From: Oscillospiraceae bacterium | GTDB lineage: Bacteria > Bacillota > Clostridia > Oscillospirales > Ruminococcaceae | Length of the DNA stretch: 10,607 nucleotides | Direction of reading: 5' to 3' | Assembly: GCA_031281115.1 (NCBI GenBank) | Contig: JAITFV010000204.1 | Location: forward strand, 1 to 10,607 | Part shown: positions 1 through 6,520 of the stretch, in pieces | Layout: each line of letters starts with the position of its first letter | How positions within the stretch are numbered: the stretch's first letter is position 1 | The notes under the pieces: model-generated | Told to the model about the DNA's origin: nothing | What the model saw: only the letters and a program-made list of their open reading frames with translations | Database searches by the model: none | Position numbers and translations under genes: made by a program

Positions 1-4
1 AATC

Positions 5-86
5 GTTTAAATTGAAAACTGTTCCACAGTTTCAATTTAAACGGGTTTCCGCTGCGTGAGCGCAGCGGGCGCTGTCGCAACAGCGC
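5..86. repeat. Cluster of three adjacent inverted repeats
   Basis: Three hairpins follow one another. The first has an 18-nt arm at 5-22 and a 17-nt arm at 26-42, complementary except for one extra base. The second has perfect 8-bp arms CCGCTGCG (49-56) and CGCAGCGG (61-68) with loop TGAG. The third has perfect 7-bp arms GCGCTGT (69-75) and ACAGCGC (80-86). They lie just beyond the broken methyltransferase fragment. None has a clear T-tract, so they do not look like ordinary terminators. A REP/MITE-like element or an end or junction of a mobile element is possible, but this is inference. Confidence 0.7.
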
Positions 87-94
87 AAGCCCCT

Positions 95-334
95 TTAACT
101 TAAAAAGCGAAACGCTTTGCCGTTGGTGGCTTCGAGCATTTCGTTAACGATGCGGATGATTTGAAAAAACAACCCCGACCGCTCACCGTGCAAACCAGCC
201 CGCTTGCCAGCCACAGATAAATCTTGGCAGCAAAAACCGCCTGTGATGATGTCCACAGGCGGCACTTCCGCTCCGTTTATTTTATTGATGTCGCCGTAGT
301 GCTTAACTTGCGGCAGCCGTTTGGTGGTTCGGAA
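95..334 (-). pseudogene. Fragment of a DNA (cytosine-5) methyltransferase
   Basis: The third minus frame encodes 79 residues recognisable as the middle of a C5 cytosine methyltransferase: TTKRLPQVKHYGDINKING, then VDIITGGF, CCQDLSVAGKRAGL, GERSGLFFQIIRIVNEM and ATNGK. In the family this stretch holds motif IV, with the nucleophile in a Pro-Cys-Gln triplet, followed by the substrate-binding strand and helix. The N-terminal SAM-binding motif I is absent because the frame opens after a TAA. The frame ends a few codons after TNGK, before motif VI (ENV), the target recognition domain and motifs IX-X. The proline of PCQ is replaced by cysteine (TGC TGC CAA). Usual family length is 300 residues or more, so this is a dead fragment. 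It lies directly downstream of the ArdC-like gene and partly shares its DNA in another frame, consistent with a deletion junction. Confidence 0.85.
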
Positions 335-1032
335 TTATCGGAAGTTGGTTGTCCGGTGTCTTGTCCTGTTGCTCTGTTGTCAGAGCTTCCCATTCTTTGT
401 AGGTCATTTTTCTCAATCCTTTCTTGTGAAATTTGTGTTGATATTTCGTTTGCGATTTTCTCTACTGCGAGTAGTGATTGCCGTGCCGTGTCAGCGACTA
501 ACGTGAGAAAGTGCATTTTTCTCGAATCGTCAAGAGCTTCGATTACGCTTAAATCGGGATTGATGTTGAATACATTCCCACCGATTTCAAACCGCCCTGC
601 GATAATCGTCTGAACCGCTCCCATGTAGGCTTCTTTGAACGGTTCAAAGACATTCGGAGGAATATCGAGAGCTGCCATACAATCGGTGATTTGCGAAGTG
701 TCAATCGTTTGAGCGATAACGCCGTCGATTAACTCGTCATCTTCCGAAATGCCGAGAGCGGATTTGACTTGTTCGGCACTTTCCTTATTGATTTGCCATA
801 TTTTCGGAGCTAACCCGCCCTCGATTTGCGAAAGGTCAAATAAATCGCTGTGATTGCCGTTGTTGTCTACGAAGTGAATAGCTTCGCCGCCGTCCTTGAT
901 TTTATAACCCGCCGAGTTCCATTGCTTTGCACTTGCGATAAACTTGACATGGGGGTTCTGTGCGTAAAATTCAATAGCGACCGTAGCATTTTGCTTAAAT
1001 ACCCGCCCCGAATGATATTTATTGTGCAACAT
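277..1032 (-). CDS. ArdC/LtrC-like N-terminal domain protein of a conjugative element, probably truncated
   Basis: The 251-residue product resembles the N-terminal part of the large ArdC/LtrC-type proteins of Firmicutes conjugative elements. Residues 22-70 hold FYAQNPHVKFIASAKQW and the later NGNHSDLFDLSQI, matching the usual pattern of a YAQNP-type motif, a conserved W, and a phrase comparing a DNA-binding or antirestriction domain to its substrate (family recall). Residues 130-195 are helical (FEPFKEAYMGAV, then LVADTARQSLLAVEKIANEI). The zinc-metallopeptidase HExxH half and the helicase or methylase domains of long relatives are missing. No ribosome binding site is visible before the ATG at 1032 and the frame is open further upstream, so the 5' end may be lost. 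The last 45 residues (low-complexity, S/N/Q/P-rich) overlap the 34-residue ORF and may be read in the wrong frame relative to the ancestor. Exact function is unknown. Confidence 0.6.
   Translation of the reverse strand: MLHNKYHSGRVFKQNATVAIEFYAQNPHVKFIASAKQWNSAGYKIKDGGEAIHFVDNNGNHSDLFDLSQIEGGLAPKIWQINKESAEQVKSALGISEDDELIDGVIAQTIDTSQITDCMAALDIPPNVFEPFKEAYMGAVQTIIAGRFEIGGNVFNINPDLSVIEALDDSRKMHFLTLVADTARQSLLAVEKIANEISTQISQERIEKNDLQRMGSSDNRATGQDTGQPTSDNSEPPNGCRKLSTTATSIK
303..407 (-). CDS. Possible 34-residue ORF overlapping the end of the ArdC-like gene
   Basis: A short minus-strand ORF starts at ATG (407-405) preceded by AAAGGATTGAG, an acceptable ribosome binding site. It encodes MTYKEWEALTTEQQDKTPDN followed by QLPIIPNHQTAAAS. 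It sits in a different frame from the 251-residue ORF that covers the same DNA, and overlaps the start of the methyltransferase fragment in the third frame. The acidic, helix-forming N-terminus followed by a Pro/Asn-rich tail looks like real coding sequence and may be the beginning of a once longer protein cut off by the same deletion that broke the methyltransferase. No function can be assigned. The alternative is that this frame is noise and the ArdC-like ORF is the only one translated. Confidence 0.4.
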   Translation of the reverse strand: MTYKEWEALTTEQQDKTPDNQLPIIPNHQTAAAS

Positions 1033-1218
1033 TAAAAAAGTGATTAAATGCGGGTTTATGGATTTTTGTGTAAAATAGTGACCTCGCCACGCTTATTTAA
1101 AAGTATGGCGAGGTATTTTAATGAAGTTTTCAATCCTTAAAGTGAAAGTGCTTTACAACTCAACCACTCTTGCATTTCGTGGTTGCTTGTTAAACATATC
1201 AATAAACATATTCCATTT
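1033..1218. other. Intergenic stretch between the ABC operon and the mobile-element remnant
   Basis: No convincing gene is present. Besides the hairpin at 1081-1114 there is a second one with perfect 7-bp arms CAACCAC (1161-1167) and GTGGTTG (1179-1185). It follows the last operon gene by about 35 nt and lacks a T-tract. On the minus strand a 12-codon reading frame (MQEWLSCKALSL) covers this hairpin, but it has no ribosome binding site and is not called. Confidence 0.5.
1081..1114. terminator. Probable bidirectional terminator hairpin
   Basis: Perfect 9-bp arms ACCTCGCCA (1081-1089) and TGGCGAGGT (1106-1114) enclose 16 nt that can pair further (GCTT with AAGT, including one wobble). The plus side is followed by ATTTTAATG and the minus side by CACTATTTT, so the T-tract is better on the plus strand. 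It lies between the end of the ABC operon and the ArdC-like gene, a natural place to stop minus-strand transcription. Confidence 0.55.
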
Positions 1219-1653
1219 CTAATTAACTACAAACACCTCATTACTATCGTTTAATTCCATATTACTCCCCATAACAAACAAATGCCTCTGCGAAATTTCA
1301 CCCTCAACGATATAATCCGCTTCTGTTTCACTTACATTCTGTACATGAATCAACCTCACGAAGTCACGGTCTTCGTTGTTTTTCTGCCGCGTTTCAATTA
1401 TATAAAACCCACCTACCTCGGACATTAAATTATCAAAAATATTTTTACCTATTGCCAATCCCTGCCTTGGTCGAGTTATCTCTGTACCGTCATCGCGTGT
1501 AATTATTTCTTCAAACCATATATTCATGGCACGAGAAACCTGCACGTTCGGAATCATATAAGTATTTCTGATTCCGCGTGCAATTAAGGTTAATATAATC
1601 ATTACAACGAAAAATATGATTGTGAAAATAAGTGTAAATATTTTAATTCTCAT
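1219..1653 (-). CDS. Membrane-anchored small protein, HlyD-adaptor-like C-terminus, last gene of the ABC operon
   Basis: The 144-residue protein has one hydrophobic segment (about residues 5-25) followed by an exported domain, as expected of an N-terminally anchored extracytoplasmic protein. Residues 97-143 (FVRLIHVQNVSETEADYIVE, then GEISQRHLFVMGS and NDSNEVFVVN) resemble the C-terminal beta region of HlyD/MFP periplasmic adaptors, where a strand pair is followed by a VEG-type turn, a G-D/S region and a terminal V-x-V (family recall, weak). The coiled-coil and lipoyl parts of real adaptors are missing and the length is under half of theirs. The ATG overlaps the stop of the upstream permease as ATGA, with GGAGAG eight bases before the start, so translation is coupled to the importer. 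It may stabilise or cap the permease pair. This role is inference. Confidence 0.65.
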   Translation of the reverse strand: MRIKIFTLIFTIIFFVVMIILTLIARGIRNTYMIPNVQVSRAMNIWFEEIITRDDGTEITRPRQGLAIGKNIFDNLMSEVGGFYIIETRQKNNEDRDFVRLIHVQNVSETEADYIVEGEISQRHLFVMGSNMELNDSNEVFVVN

Positions 1654-2417
1654 TTTGCTAACTCTCCGAATGTCAAACCTTTTTCAAGGTAGTTATTGAA
1701 AAACGAATAAAGTATGAGCACGGGGATAAAGAAGAAAACAGAAGCAGGGAACAAAATATTTCCCGCATAACTTCCCGACTCACTTATGAATACTGATAGA
1801 TTTTGTAAGTTTGTACTTCTGAGGAAAAGCATAGGCTGTTCAAGCATATTCCAGCTCTCAGCAAAAATAAATACTGCAACTGCAAATATACAGATTTTCA
1901 CCTGCGGAATAACCGTGTGGAATATGATTTTAATAATAGAATTAGTTTCAAGCCGTGCAGCTTCAATAATTGAATTATTCATACCCTGCATATATTGATT
2001 TATTACAACAACTCCGAACGGTGAAAATATTGCAGGCAGAATTACAGCGAGCCGTGTGTCAATTAACCCTAAATCGCGCAATCCTATGAAGTTCGGCAGA
2101 ATTGTCACTTGTAACGGCATCATCATTAAAATAATATAAAATATAAATAATATACCTTTGCCTTTGAAGCTCGCATTTGCAAAACCAAATGCACAAGGAA
2201 TAACAACAAAGAGCTGTACAATCACGATTACACCTGCATAAAGTAGTGAGTTCCAAAACGCAGGATAAAAAGCGAATGCATCGAATAATAAATCAGTATA
2301 ATTTTGTAAAGTAAAATTTCTTTCACCGTAAAAAGAGGTTGCAATCGTTGCAATTACAGGTAGGATAAAAGCTGTCGCTAATATTAAAAACAACGCACTT
2401 AAAGTAATCTTTTTCAT
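1650..2417 (-). CDS. CUT1-type sugar ABC transporter permease, MalG/second-permease family
   Basis: A 255-residue inner-membrane permease of the binding-protein-dependent transport (MetI-like) family with about six hydrophobic segments. The ATPase-coupling (EAA) loop is at residues 152-171, EAARLETNSIIKIIFHTVIP. The usual EAA-x2-DGA is changed to EAA-x2-ETN, so the conserved glycine is gone. Other family features are MMMPLQVTILPNF (98-110), the FAESWN stretch (185-190) before the fifth segment, and the C-terminal YLEKGLTFGELAK, which matches the family's YLVKGLTxGAVKG ending. The start at 2417 is chosen over an upstream ATG (2447) because AAAGGAG lies nine bases before it and its ATG overlaps the stop of the first permease as ATGA. 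It pairs with the upstream permease to form the translocation pore. The substrate cannot be read from the sequence. Confidence 0.9.
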   Translation of the reverse strand: MKKITLSALFLILATAFILPVIATIATSFYGERNFTLQNYTDLLFDAFAFYPAFWNSLLYAGVIVIVQLFVVIPCAFGFANASFKGKGILFIFYIILMMMPLQVTILPNFIGLRDLGLIDTRLAVILPAIFSPFGVVVINQYMQGMNNSIIEAARLETNSIIKIIFHTVIPQVKICIFAVAVFIFAESWNMLEQPMLFLRSTNLQNLSVFISESGSYAGNILFPASVFFFIPVLILYSFFNNYLEKGLTFGELAK

Positions 2418-3214
2418 CGGCTGTATCTCCTTTGCAATCCAAAACAAACGAGCACCAAAATTATAACTAAAATCATGGTGTAAACTGAACTCGTTGCAAG
2501 TGCTTGATAATCAAGTTTTAAAAAGTTGTTGTTCATATAAAACTGCAAAGTATAACTATGTGACGGCGGATAATTCGTTCCGTAAAAAAGATAGCTTTCC
2601 TTAAACACTCTAAAACTGTTTACGATTGAAAGCAGTATTGTAAATATAATTGTCGGCAAAATTAAAGGTACACTGATTCTTTTATGTAATTTAATACCTT
2701 TCGCACCGTCCATTTTCGCGGCTTCAAATATTTCCGGCTCAATTGCAGTTAAAGCGGCTGTCAGAAGAATTACACAAATCCCAATGTTCTTCCAAATGAA
2801 AAGCGTATATACAGGCAACACGGTTTCTCCCGTAAAAACAAGACGCCAAATCTCAGCTACGCTTGCTGTTGGTATCAGCATTGGCAGAATAAACGCCGCA
2901 CGAGTTTTACGGAGTGTTTTTATCCCGTAGGAAAGCACGAGCGAAATAATAATCGCAAGCAAAATTAACACAGGGATACATATTACAATAAGCAACAAAC
3001 TGTTCTGCAGTGCAAGTTGGAAAAATTCATTTTGGAATGTTTGCACATAATTATCAAGCCCAACGAAATTCCGCCGAAATTGATTATCAATAAATGAGTA
3101 ATAAATTACCCGTACGAACGGAATCACGAAGAAAATAAAAGTCCCTGCAAGGCTCGGAATCAGCAGATAAATACACTTCATATTCCAACTTTTAAGTTTT
3201 CTTAAAAACCGCAT
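2414..3214 (-). CDS. CUT1-type sugar ABC transporter permease, MalF/first-permease family
   Basis: A 266-residue MetI-like permease with an N-terminal segment (about 14-35), FIDNQFRRNFVGLDNYVQTF (41-60) typical of MalF/UgpA-type proteins, and a normal EAA loop at 164-183 (EAAKMDGAKGIKLHKRISVP). The region between EIWRLVFTGE and LFIWKNIGI is about 30-35 residues shorter than in typical relatives, where a GxxN...W stretch lies, so the protein is compact. AGGAG sits five bases before the ATG and overlaps the stop of the lipoprotein gene eight bases upstream, and the 3' end overlaps the second permease by 4 bp, so the three genes are tightly coupled. No ATPase gene is near. By analogy with other CUT1 importers of Firmicutes, a shared MsmX/MsmK-type ATPase elsewhere would energise it (inference). 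Confidence 0.9.
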   Translation of the reverse strand: MRFLRKLKSWNMKCIYLLIPSLAGTFIFFVIPFVRVIYYSFIDNQFRRNFVGLDNYVQTFQNEFFQLALQNSLLLIVICIPVLILLAIIISLVLSYGIKTLRKTRAAFILPMLIPTASVAEIWRLVFTGETVLPVYTLFIWKNIGICVILLTAALTAIEPEIFEAAKMDGAKGIKLHKRISVPLILPTIIFTILLSIVNSFRVFKESYLFYGTNYPPSHSYTLQFYMNNNFLKLDYQALATSSVYTMILVIILVLVCFGLQRRYSR

Positions 3215-3222
3215 ACTGACTC

Positions 3223-5490
3223 CTATTCATTGAGATAAGCATTAATTTTAAATTCAACTCGGTTCAAGTATTCATCAAGTGTTATTTCATCGCCGAGAAA
3301 TGCTCTAAAATCGTCGTAAATCAAATCACTGCTTATGCTGAAGCGTATGAAATTATCCTTGTAATTTAATATACCATAAACGTCATTGATGTAATGCCTG
3401 TCTGTGTAAGTCGAGCGGTCTTTTAAAATAAAACTGTTTTCCAGGTTCATTTGATATTCGATTAATCGTGTCAGAAATTCGATTACTTCATCAAGATTAT
3501 TCGAGTTGGGATTGACAGCGATGAACTCAACGGTTATATCGCTTTCAGCCATACCCGAAATCGACGGGAATTTCATATAGCGGTTGTGAATGTAATTGAG
3601 CGGAATGTGGTTATAAACTCCTGTACCATCATACATAGATTTGAGTTGTTCAAAAAACATTTCATCGTCATAAATTTCATGCGACAAGGCGAGATTAATA
3701 TTAAAGCGTGAAAGACTTAAAGATTGCGGTGTAAATAAATACCGACCTCTCCAATCCCACAACCGACGACCATCAATTTCGACAAAATATTCGTCATAAG
3801 CGAAATCATTTGCATTTAAAAACTGGCTGTTTTGGAACGACCATTCGCCTTTCACAAAATTGATATAGTCATAGAAAAACTCAGCCATTGTGCGGAAATC
3901 ATTGCGATTGAAGCCGTTATTATTTCGCATGATTTGATAGAAATACCTGTCGAAAAACCATTCGTATTGAGCACCAGAATCAACCGGAATATTTCTTTCG
4001 CGTAAATCATTAATCACAAAAGTAAGGTCTTTAAATGTATTTATTGAATCTATATCAATTCCGAATTCGGCGGTTAATCTCTCGTTGTACAAAAACAATG
4101 TTGTATCCAAGGCAATCGGAAGCATCCAAATATCGCCGTTTTCGTCAAGCGCGGCATCCCTCACATACGGGAAAACCGCGTCAAGATACTCCCAAATTCC
4201 CGGTATATCGTTGAGCGTATAGAATGCACCTCTTCGGCGAATATTATCGCTTATATCGTGCTGCGAATGCAGATAATATATGTCAATTTCGTTATCGCCG
4301 GACAGTATTCTGAAAGCCAAATCATAGTACCCGATGCTCATGTTCCGTGTTTGAATCCCGAGTGCAGGGAGAACGGGTACAGGCGTATAATACGCAGTTC
4401 CGCCGGGGTCTGTATGTGCCATATTCAAAACCGTGCCGAGAGTCATTTCTCTTACGCAAATTCTTCTGATACCACTATGGGTATTATAGAAAAGAAAACC
4501 GCTTCTCGCTACAAACGGCTTTGAAGACAGAAAATATAAATCTCTGGCGAGTTCTCTTTCAATGTCACTTTCATCAAGTGTCGTTAGAATTAAAAAATCA
4601 CCAAAGGAATATATGATGCTCGAATCGCCGAACATATTAAAATAAAAATTGTTAATTGAATTCCTCAAATTGTTATATATTCTTACATCTGTGCCGTGTT
4701 TTAAAAAATAAAATCCTTCATTTTCATCATAAGCATAGACCATCAATTCGTCATCATCCATACCGGCAATTCCTATGGGTGATTCATCAAATACTGTTTC
4801 AATATCTCCAGTTATTAAATTTACACTTTTCACACTATCACCAAAGAGAATATGAGGGCGATTTGTGTTTTGAAGTAATTCCACATCTCTGCCGTGTAAA
4901 TAAAGAAAATTTCCCGAAAAAACAATATTTCTAACATTTGTAAAGCTTTCAAGCGTTGTAATAATTTTTAGTTCCTCATTTTCTATATTATAATAGAAAA
5001 CACGGGTTGATGTTGAACCAAATTGATTTCTTTCAGTGAAATAAATAAAATTATCATGTATGGTCATAGATGATGGTAAAAATGAATCAAGGCTAATCGT
5101 TATAGGCTCTGTTAAATTTTCCAACTCGTCTTCAGAAATACCAAGTTCATCAAGAGCAATATCCCAAGCGAATTGTGATAAGTTAATTGTATCAATAATA
5201 TTGCCGTTTAAATCAAAAACATCAATAATCTCATTTACTACTCCTTCATCAATCCAATTTGAAAAATAAAGTTCACCATTATCAGATACAGTAAAAGCAT
5301 AAACACCGCTCACCATATTTTTCATTTGATATATAAAATCGTAATCTTGAATATCAGTTTCAAACATCATATTTATGTTCTCAAATATATCTTCAATAAA
5401 TTCATCTTCATCAATAATGGTTGATTTACATGATACGAACAAGAATATAATTAAGAAAAATACGATTAGGCATGATATATATTTATTCAT
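3223..5490 (-). CDS. Lipoprotein: probable beta-propeller fused to an ABC extracellular solute-binding domain
   Basis: The 755-residue product starts with a lipoprotein signal (hydrophobic 4-19, FVSC, with Cys21 as the lipidated residue; the -3 Phe is unusual). Residues about 55-350 contain repeated strand-turn units such as AFTVSDNGELYFSNW (65-79), IHDNFIYFTERN (144-155), IVFSGNFLYLHGRDVE (189-204) and MVYAYDENEGFYFLKHGTDV (250-269), as in beta-propeller sensors. Residues about 385-755 are solute-binding-like: ILSGDNEIDIYYL (395-407), GDIWMLPIALDTTLFLYNERL (452-472), where family members have a Gly-x-Pro-lined ligand site and a YN strand, and IAVNPNSNNLDEVIEF (657-672) near the end. The cell-surface lipoprotein would deliver ligand to the permeases encoded immediately downstream. 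Start ATG at 5490 has AAGGAG seven bases upstream. Typical solute-binding proteins have 400-450 residues, so the N-terminal half is an addition. The ligand is unknown. Confidence 0.85.
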   Translation of the reverse strand: MNKYISCLIVFFLIIFLFVSCKSTIIDEDEFIEDIFENINMMFETDIQDYDFIYQMKNMVSGVYAFTVSDNGELYFSNWIDEGVVNEIIDVFDLNGNIIDTINLSQFAWDIALDELGISEDELENLTEPITISLDSFLPSSMTIHDNFIYFTERNQFGSTSTRVFYYNIENEELKIITTLESFTNVRNIVFSGNFLYLHGRDVELLQNTNRPHILFGDSVKSVNLITGDIETVFDESPIGIAGMDDDELMVYAYDENEGFYFLKHGTDVRIYNNLRNSINNFYFNMFGDSSIIYSFGDFLILTTLDESDIERELARDLYFLSSKPFVARSGFLFYNTHSGIRRICVREMTLGTVLNMAHTDPGGTAYYTPVPVLPALGIQTRNMSIGYYDLAFRILSGDNEIDIYYLHSQHDISDNIRRRGAFYTLNDIPGIWEYLDAVFPYVRDAALDENGDIWMLPIALDTTLFLYNERLTAEFGIDIDSINTFKDLTFVINDLRERNIPVDSGAQYEWFFDRYFYQIMRNNNGFNRNDFRTMAEFFYDYINFVKGEWSFQNSQFLNANDFAYDEYFVEIDGRRLWDWRGRYLFTPQSLSLSRFNINLALSHEIYDDEMFFEQLKSMYDGTGVYNHIPLNYIHNRYMKFPSISGMAESDITVEFIAVNPNSNNLDEVIEFLTRLIEYQMNLENSFILKDRSTYTDRHYINDVYGILNYKDNFIRFSISSDLIYDDFRAFLGDEITLDEYLNRVEFKINAYLNE

Positions 5491-5507
5491 AATTTTACTC
5501 CTTAAAG

Positions 5508-5550
5508 TACTTTTATTATCCGCTTACTTAGTAAGCGGATAATAAAAGTA
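5508..5550. promoter_or_regulatory. Perfect 21-bp inverted repeat, probable operator
   Basis: Arms at 5508-5528 and 5530-5550 are exact reverse complements with a single central base; the core is CCGCTTACT/AGTAAGCGG. It lies just before the ribosome binding site of the lipoprotein gene and covers the predicted -10 and start point. The flanks are T-rich before and A-rich after the core on either strand, the reverse of an intrinsic terminator, so an operator for a dimeric or tetrameric repressor is more likely. A 5' RNA hairpin is the alternative. Confidence 0.75.
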
Positions 5551-5567
5551 GTGTTACAACCTAACAA
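5539..5567 (-). promoter_or_regulatory. Predicted sigma-A promoter of the ABC operon
   Basis: On the minus strand TTGTTA (5567-5562) is followed by 17 bases and TATTAT (5544-5539), so a transcript would start near 5532. The -35 overlaps the stop codon of the preceding gene and the -10 falls inside the long inverted repeat 5508-5550. Confidence 0.65.
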
Positions 5568-5959
5568 AATGAATGTGTCGTATATTCTCTTAGGATAGAA
5601 GTTGTTAAAACAGTGTTGCAAGCTATGCACGTTAATCTAATCCAATCAGTATGCAGAGTAATAAAACATTGCACAGTCGAACCTGAACCACCGCTTATTG
5701 GAACCCAATGTGAATTTATTACTTGAGAAGTAGTAAAACGAGTTTCTCTTATACTTGAACTCGGGTGGGAACAATTATGAGCCGCTATAATATCAGCAAA
5801 GAAATTTGTTGACCCAAAATCGTTATAAATATACCACACATCTTGACTGGAACAGCAAGATGTATCACAAATATTTTCGCTGTCATACGCTGTAATATTC
5901 ATCGTGAGCGATAAACACATCATAACTGCCATTGCGATTGAAATAATTTTCTTTTTCAT
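5561..5959 (-). CDS. Small secreted cysteine-rich protein of unknown function
   Basis: The 132-residue protein begins MKKKIISIAMAVMMCLSL, a signal peptide with likely cleavage after ITA (residue 24). The mature part of about 108 residues has eight cysteines (31, 35, 36, 63, 98, 111, 114, 132). C63 with H65 (HNCSH), the CIAC pair at 111-114, and H129/C132 form a pattern that could bind one zinc or make disulfides. The N-terminal extension of 25 codons upstream is rejected because AAAGGA lies seven bases before the ATG at 5959 and the promoter TTGACA-N17-TAAAAT lies within that extension. Family not recognised. It precedes the ABC operon on the same strand with no terminator visible between, so its transcript could run into the importer unless the palindrome blocks it. 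Confidence 0.8.
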   Translation of the reverse strand: MKKKIISIAMAVMMCLSLTMNITAYDSENICDTSCCSSQDVWYIYNDFGSTNFFADIIAAHNCSHPSSSIRETRFTTSQVINSHWVPISGGSGSTVQCFITLHTDWIRLTCIACNTVLTTSILREYTTHSFC

Positions 5960-5993
5960 TTCAAAGTCCTTTCCGAGCATGACAGTATACTTA

Positions 5994-6022
5994 ATTTTAC
6001 CATTTAATGGCAGTATTGTCAA
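5994..6022 (-). promoter_or_regulatory. Predicted sigma-A promoter of the cysteine-rich secreted protein
   Basis: Minus-strand TTGACA (6022-6017), 17-base spacer, TAAAAT (5999-5994). Start would be near 5987, giving a leader of about 28 nt before the ATG at 5959. Confidence 0.75.
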
Positions 6023-6107
6023 TGCTCTAAACAATTTTTGTTTGATTTCTTAATTTTATTCATACCCTCATATATACCATCACCATCCTTTTAAATATAC
6101 CATAAAA

Positions 6108-6497
6108 TTAATACGTCCTTGTAATCGACCCACTTATAGGCGTAGCAACCCCATTTCTATGTATCGTCGCAGAGAAACTCAACGTATATGTTCTTCCTTG
6201 AACTACTGTGGTAGTGCTTCGGTTGAATGTAAACCTTGAGCCTGTTGCAGAAAGATTAGACCACTGGTTTATTTGTGTGCCGTTGCTTTCTGTAAGCGTA
6301 ATAGTGACATTGTCAATTCTCGTAGTACCGGATGCTCCGCTGATAGTTACATCACAATTTGCACTATTCCCGGAAAATGTTAGGGTTAAACTGTGTGTGT
6401 TAATTGAAAATGGTTCGATTACCACAAATGCTGAGGCGCTTATCGTTAAGCACAGAATAGAAATGCAGAGTACAAATGTTTTTAAAATCCTTTTCAT
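6108..6497 (-). CDS. Small secreted beta-rich protein
   Basis: The 129-residue protein starts MKRILKTFVLCISILCLTIS with a likely signal peptidase site after ASA (23). The mature part is threonine/serine-rich with alternating hydrophobic strands: SLTLTFSGNSANCDVTISG, GTTRIDNVTITLTESNG, GSRFTFNRSTT, and GRTYTLSFSATIHRNG. This looks like a single Ig-like or fibronectin-like beta-sandwich, resembling small Clostridia secreted proteins with a GxxGTTxI strand (family recall, no firm name). The start at 6497 has GGAGG nine bases upstream, while an upstream ATG (6569) has none and lies beyond the hairpin. It follows the anti-sigma gene on the same strand after 86 bases, so it may be co-transcribed and a target of the sigma pair. 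Role unknown. Confidence 0.8.
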   Translation of the reverse strand: MKRILKTFVLCISILCLTISASAFVVIEPFSINTHSLTLTFSGNSANCDVTISGASGTTRIDNVTITLTESNGTQINQWSNLSATGSRFTFNRSTTTVVQGRTYTLSFSATIHRNGVATPISGSITRTY

Positions 6498-6520
6498 TTT
6501 TGAAATCCTCCATAAATAAA

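Noticed and set aside
224..613. 129-codon plus-strand ORF
   Set aside because: Antisense shadow of the ArdC-like ORF and the methyltransferase fragment.
1120..1165. TTTAAGGATTGAAAAC-type sequence on the minus strand, like the end of a CRISPR repeat
   Set aside because: Only one copy and no spacer-like periodicity; the similarity is short and AT-rich.
5508..5550. Palindrome as an intrinsic terminator of the cysteine-rich protein gene
   Set aside because: T-rich before and A-rich after the core on both strands, the opposite of a terminator, and it overlaps a predicted -10 box.
6040..6107. Terminator or tiny ORF after the Ig-like secreted protein
   Set aside because: No stem of useful length was found and the 14-codon frame starting near 6060 has no support.
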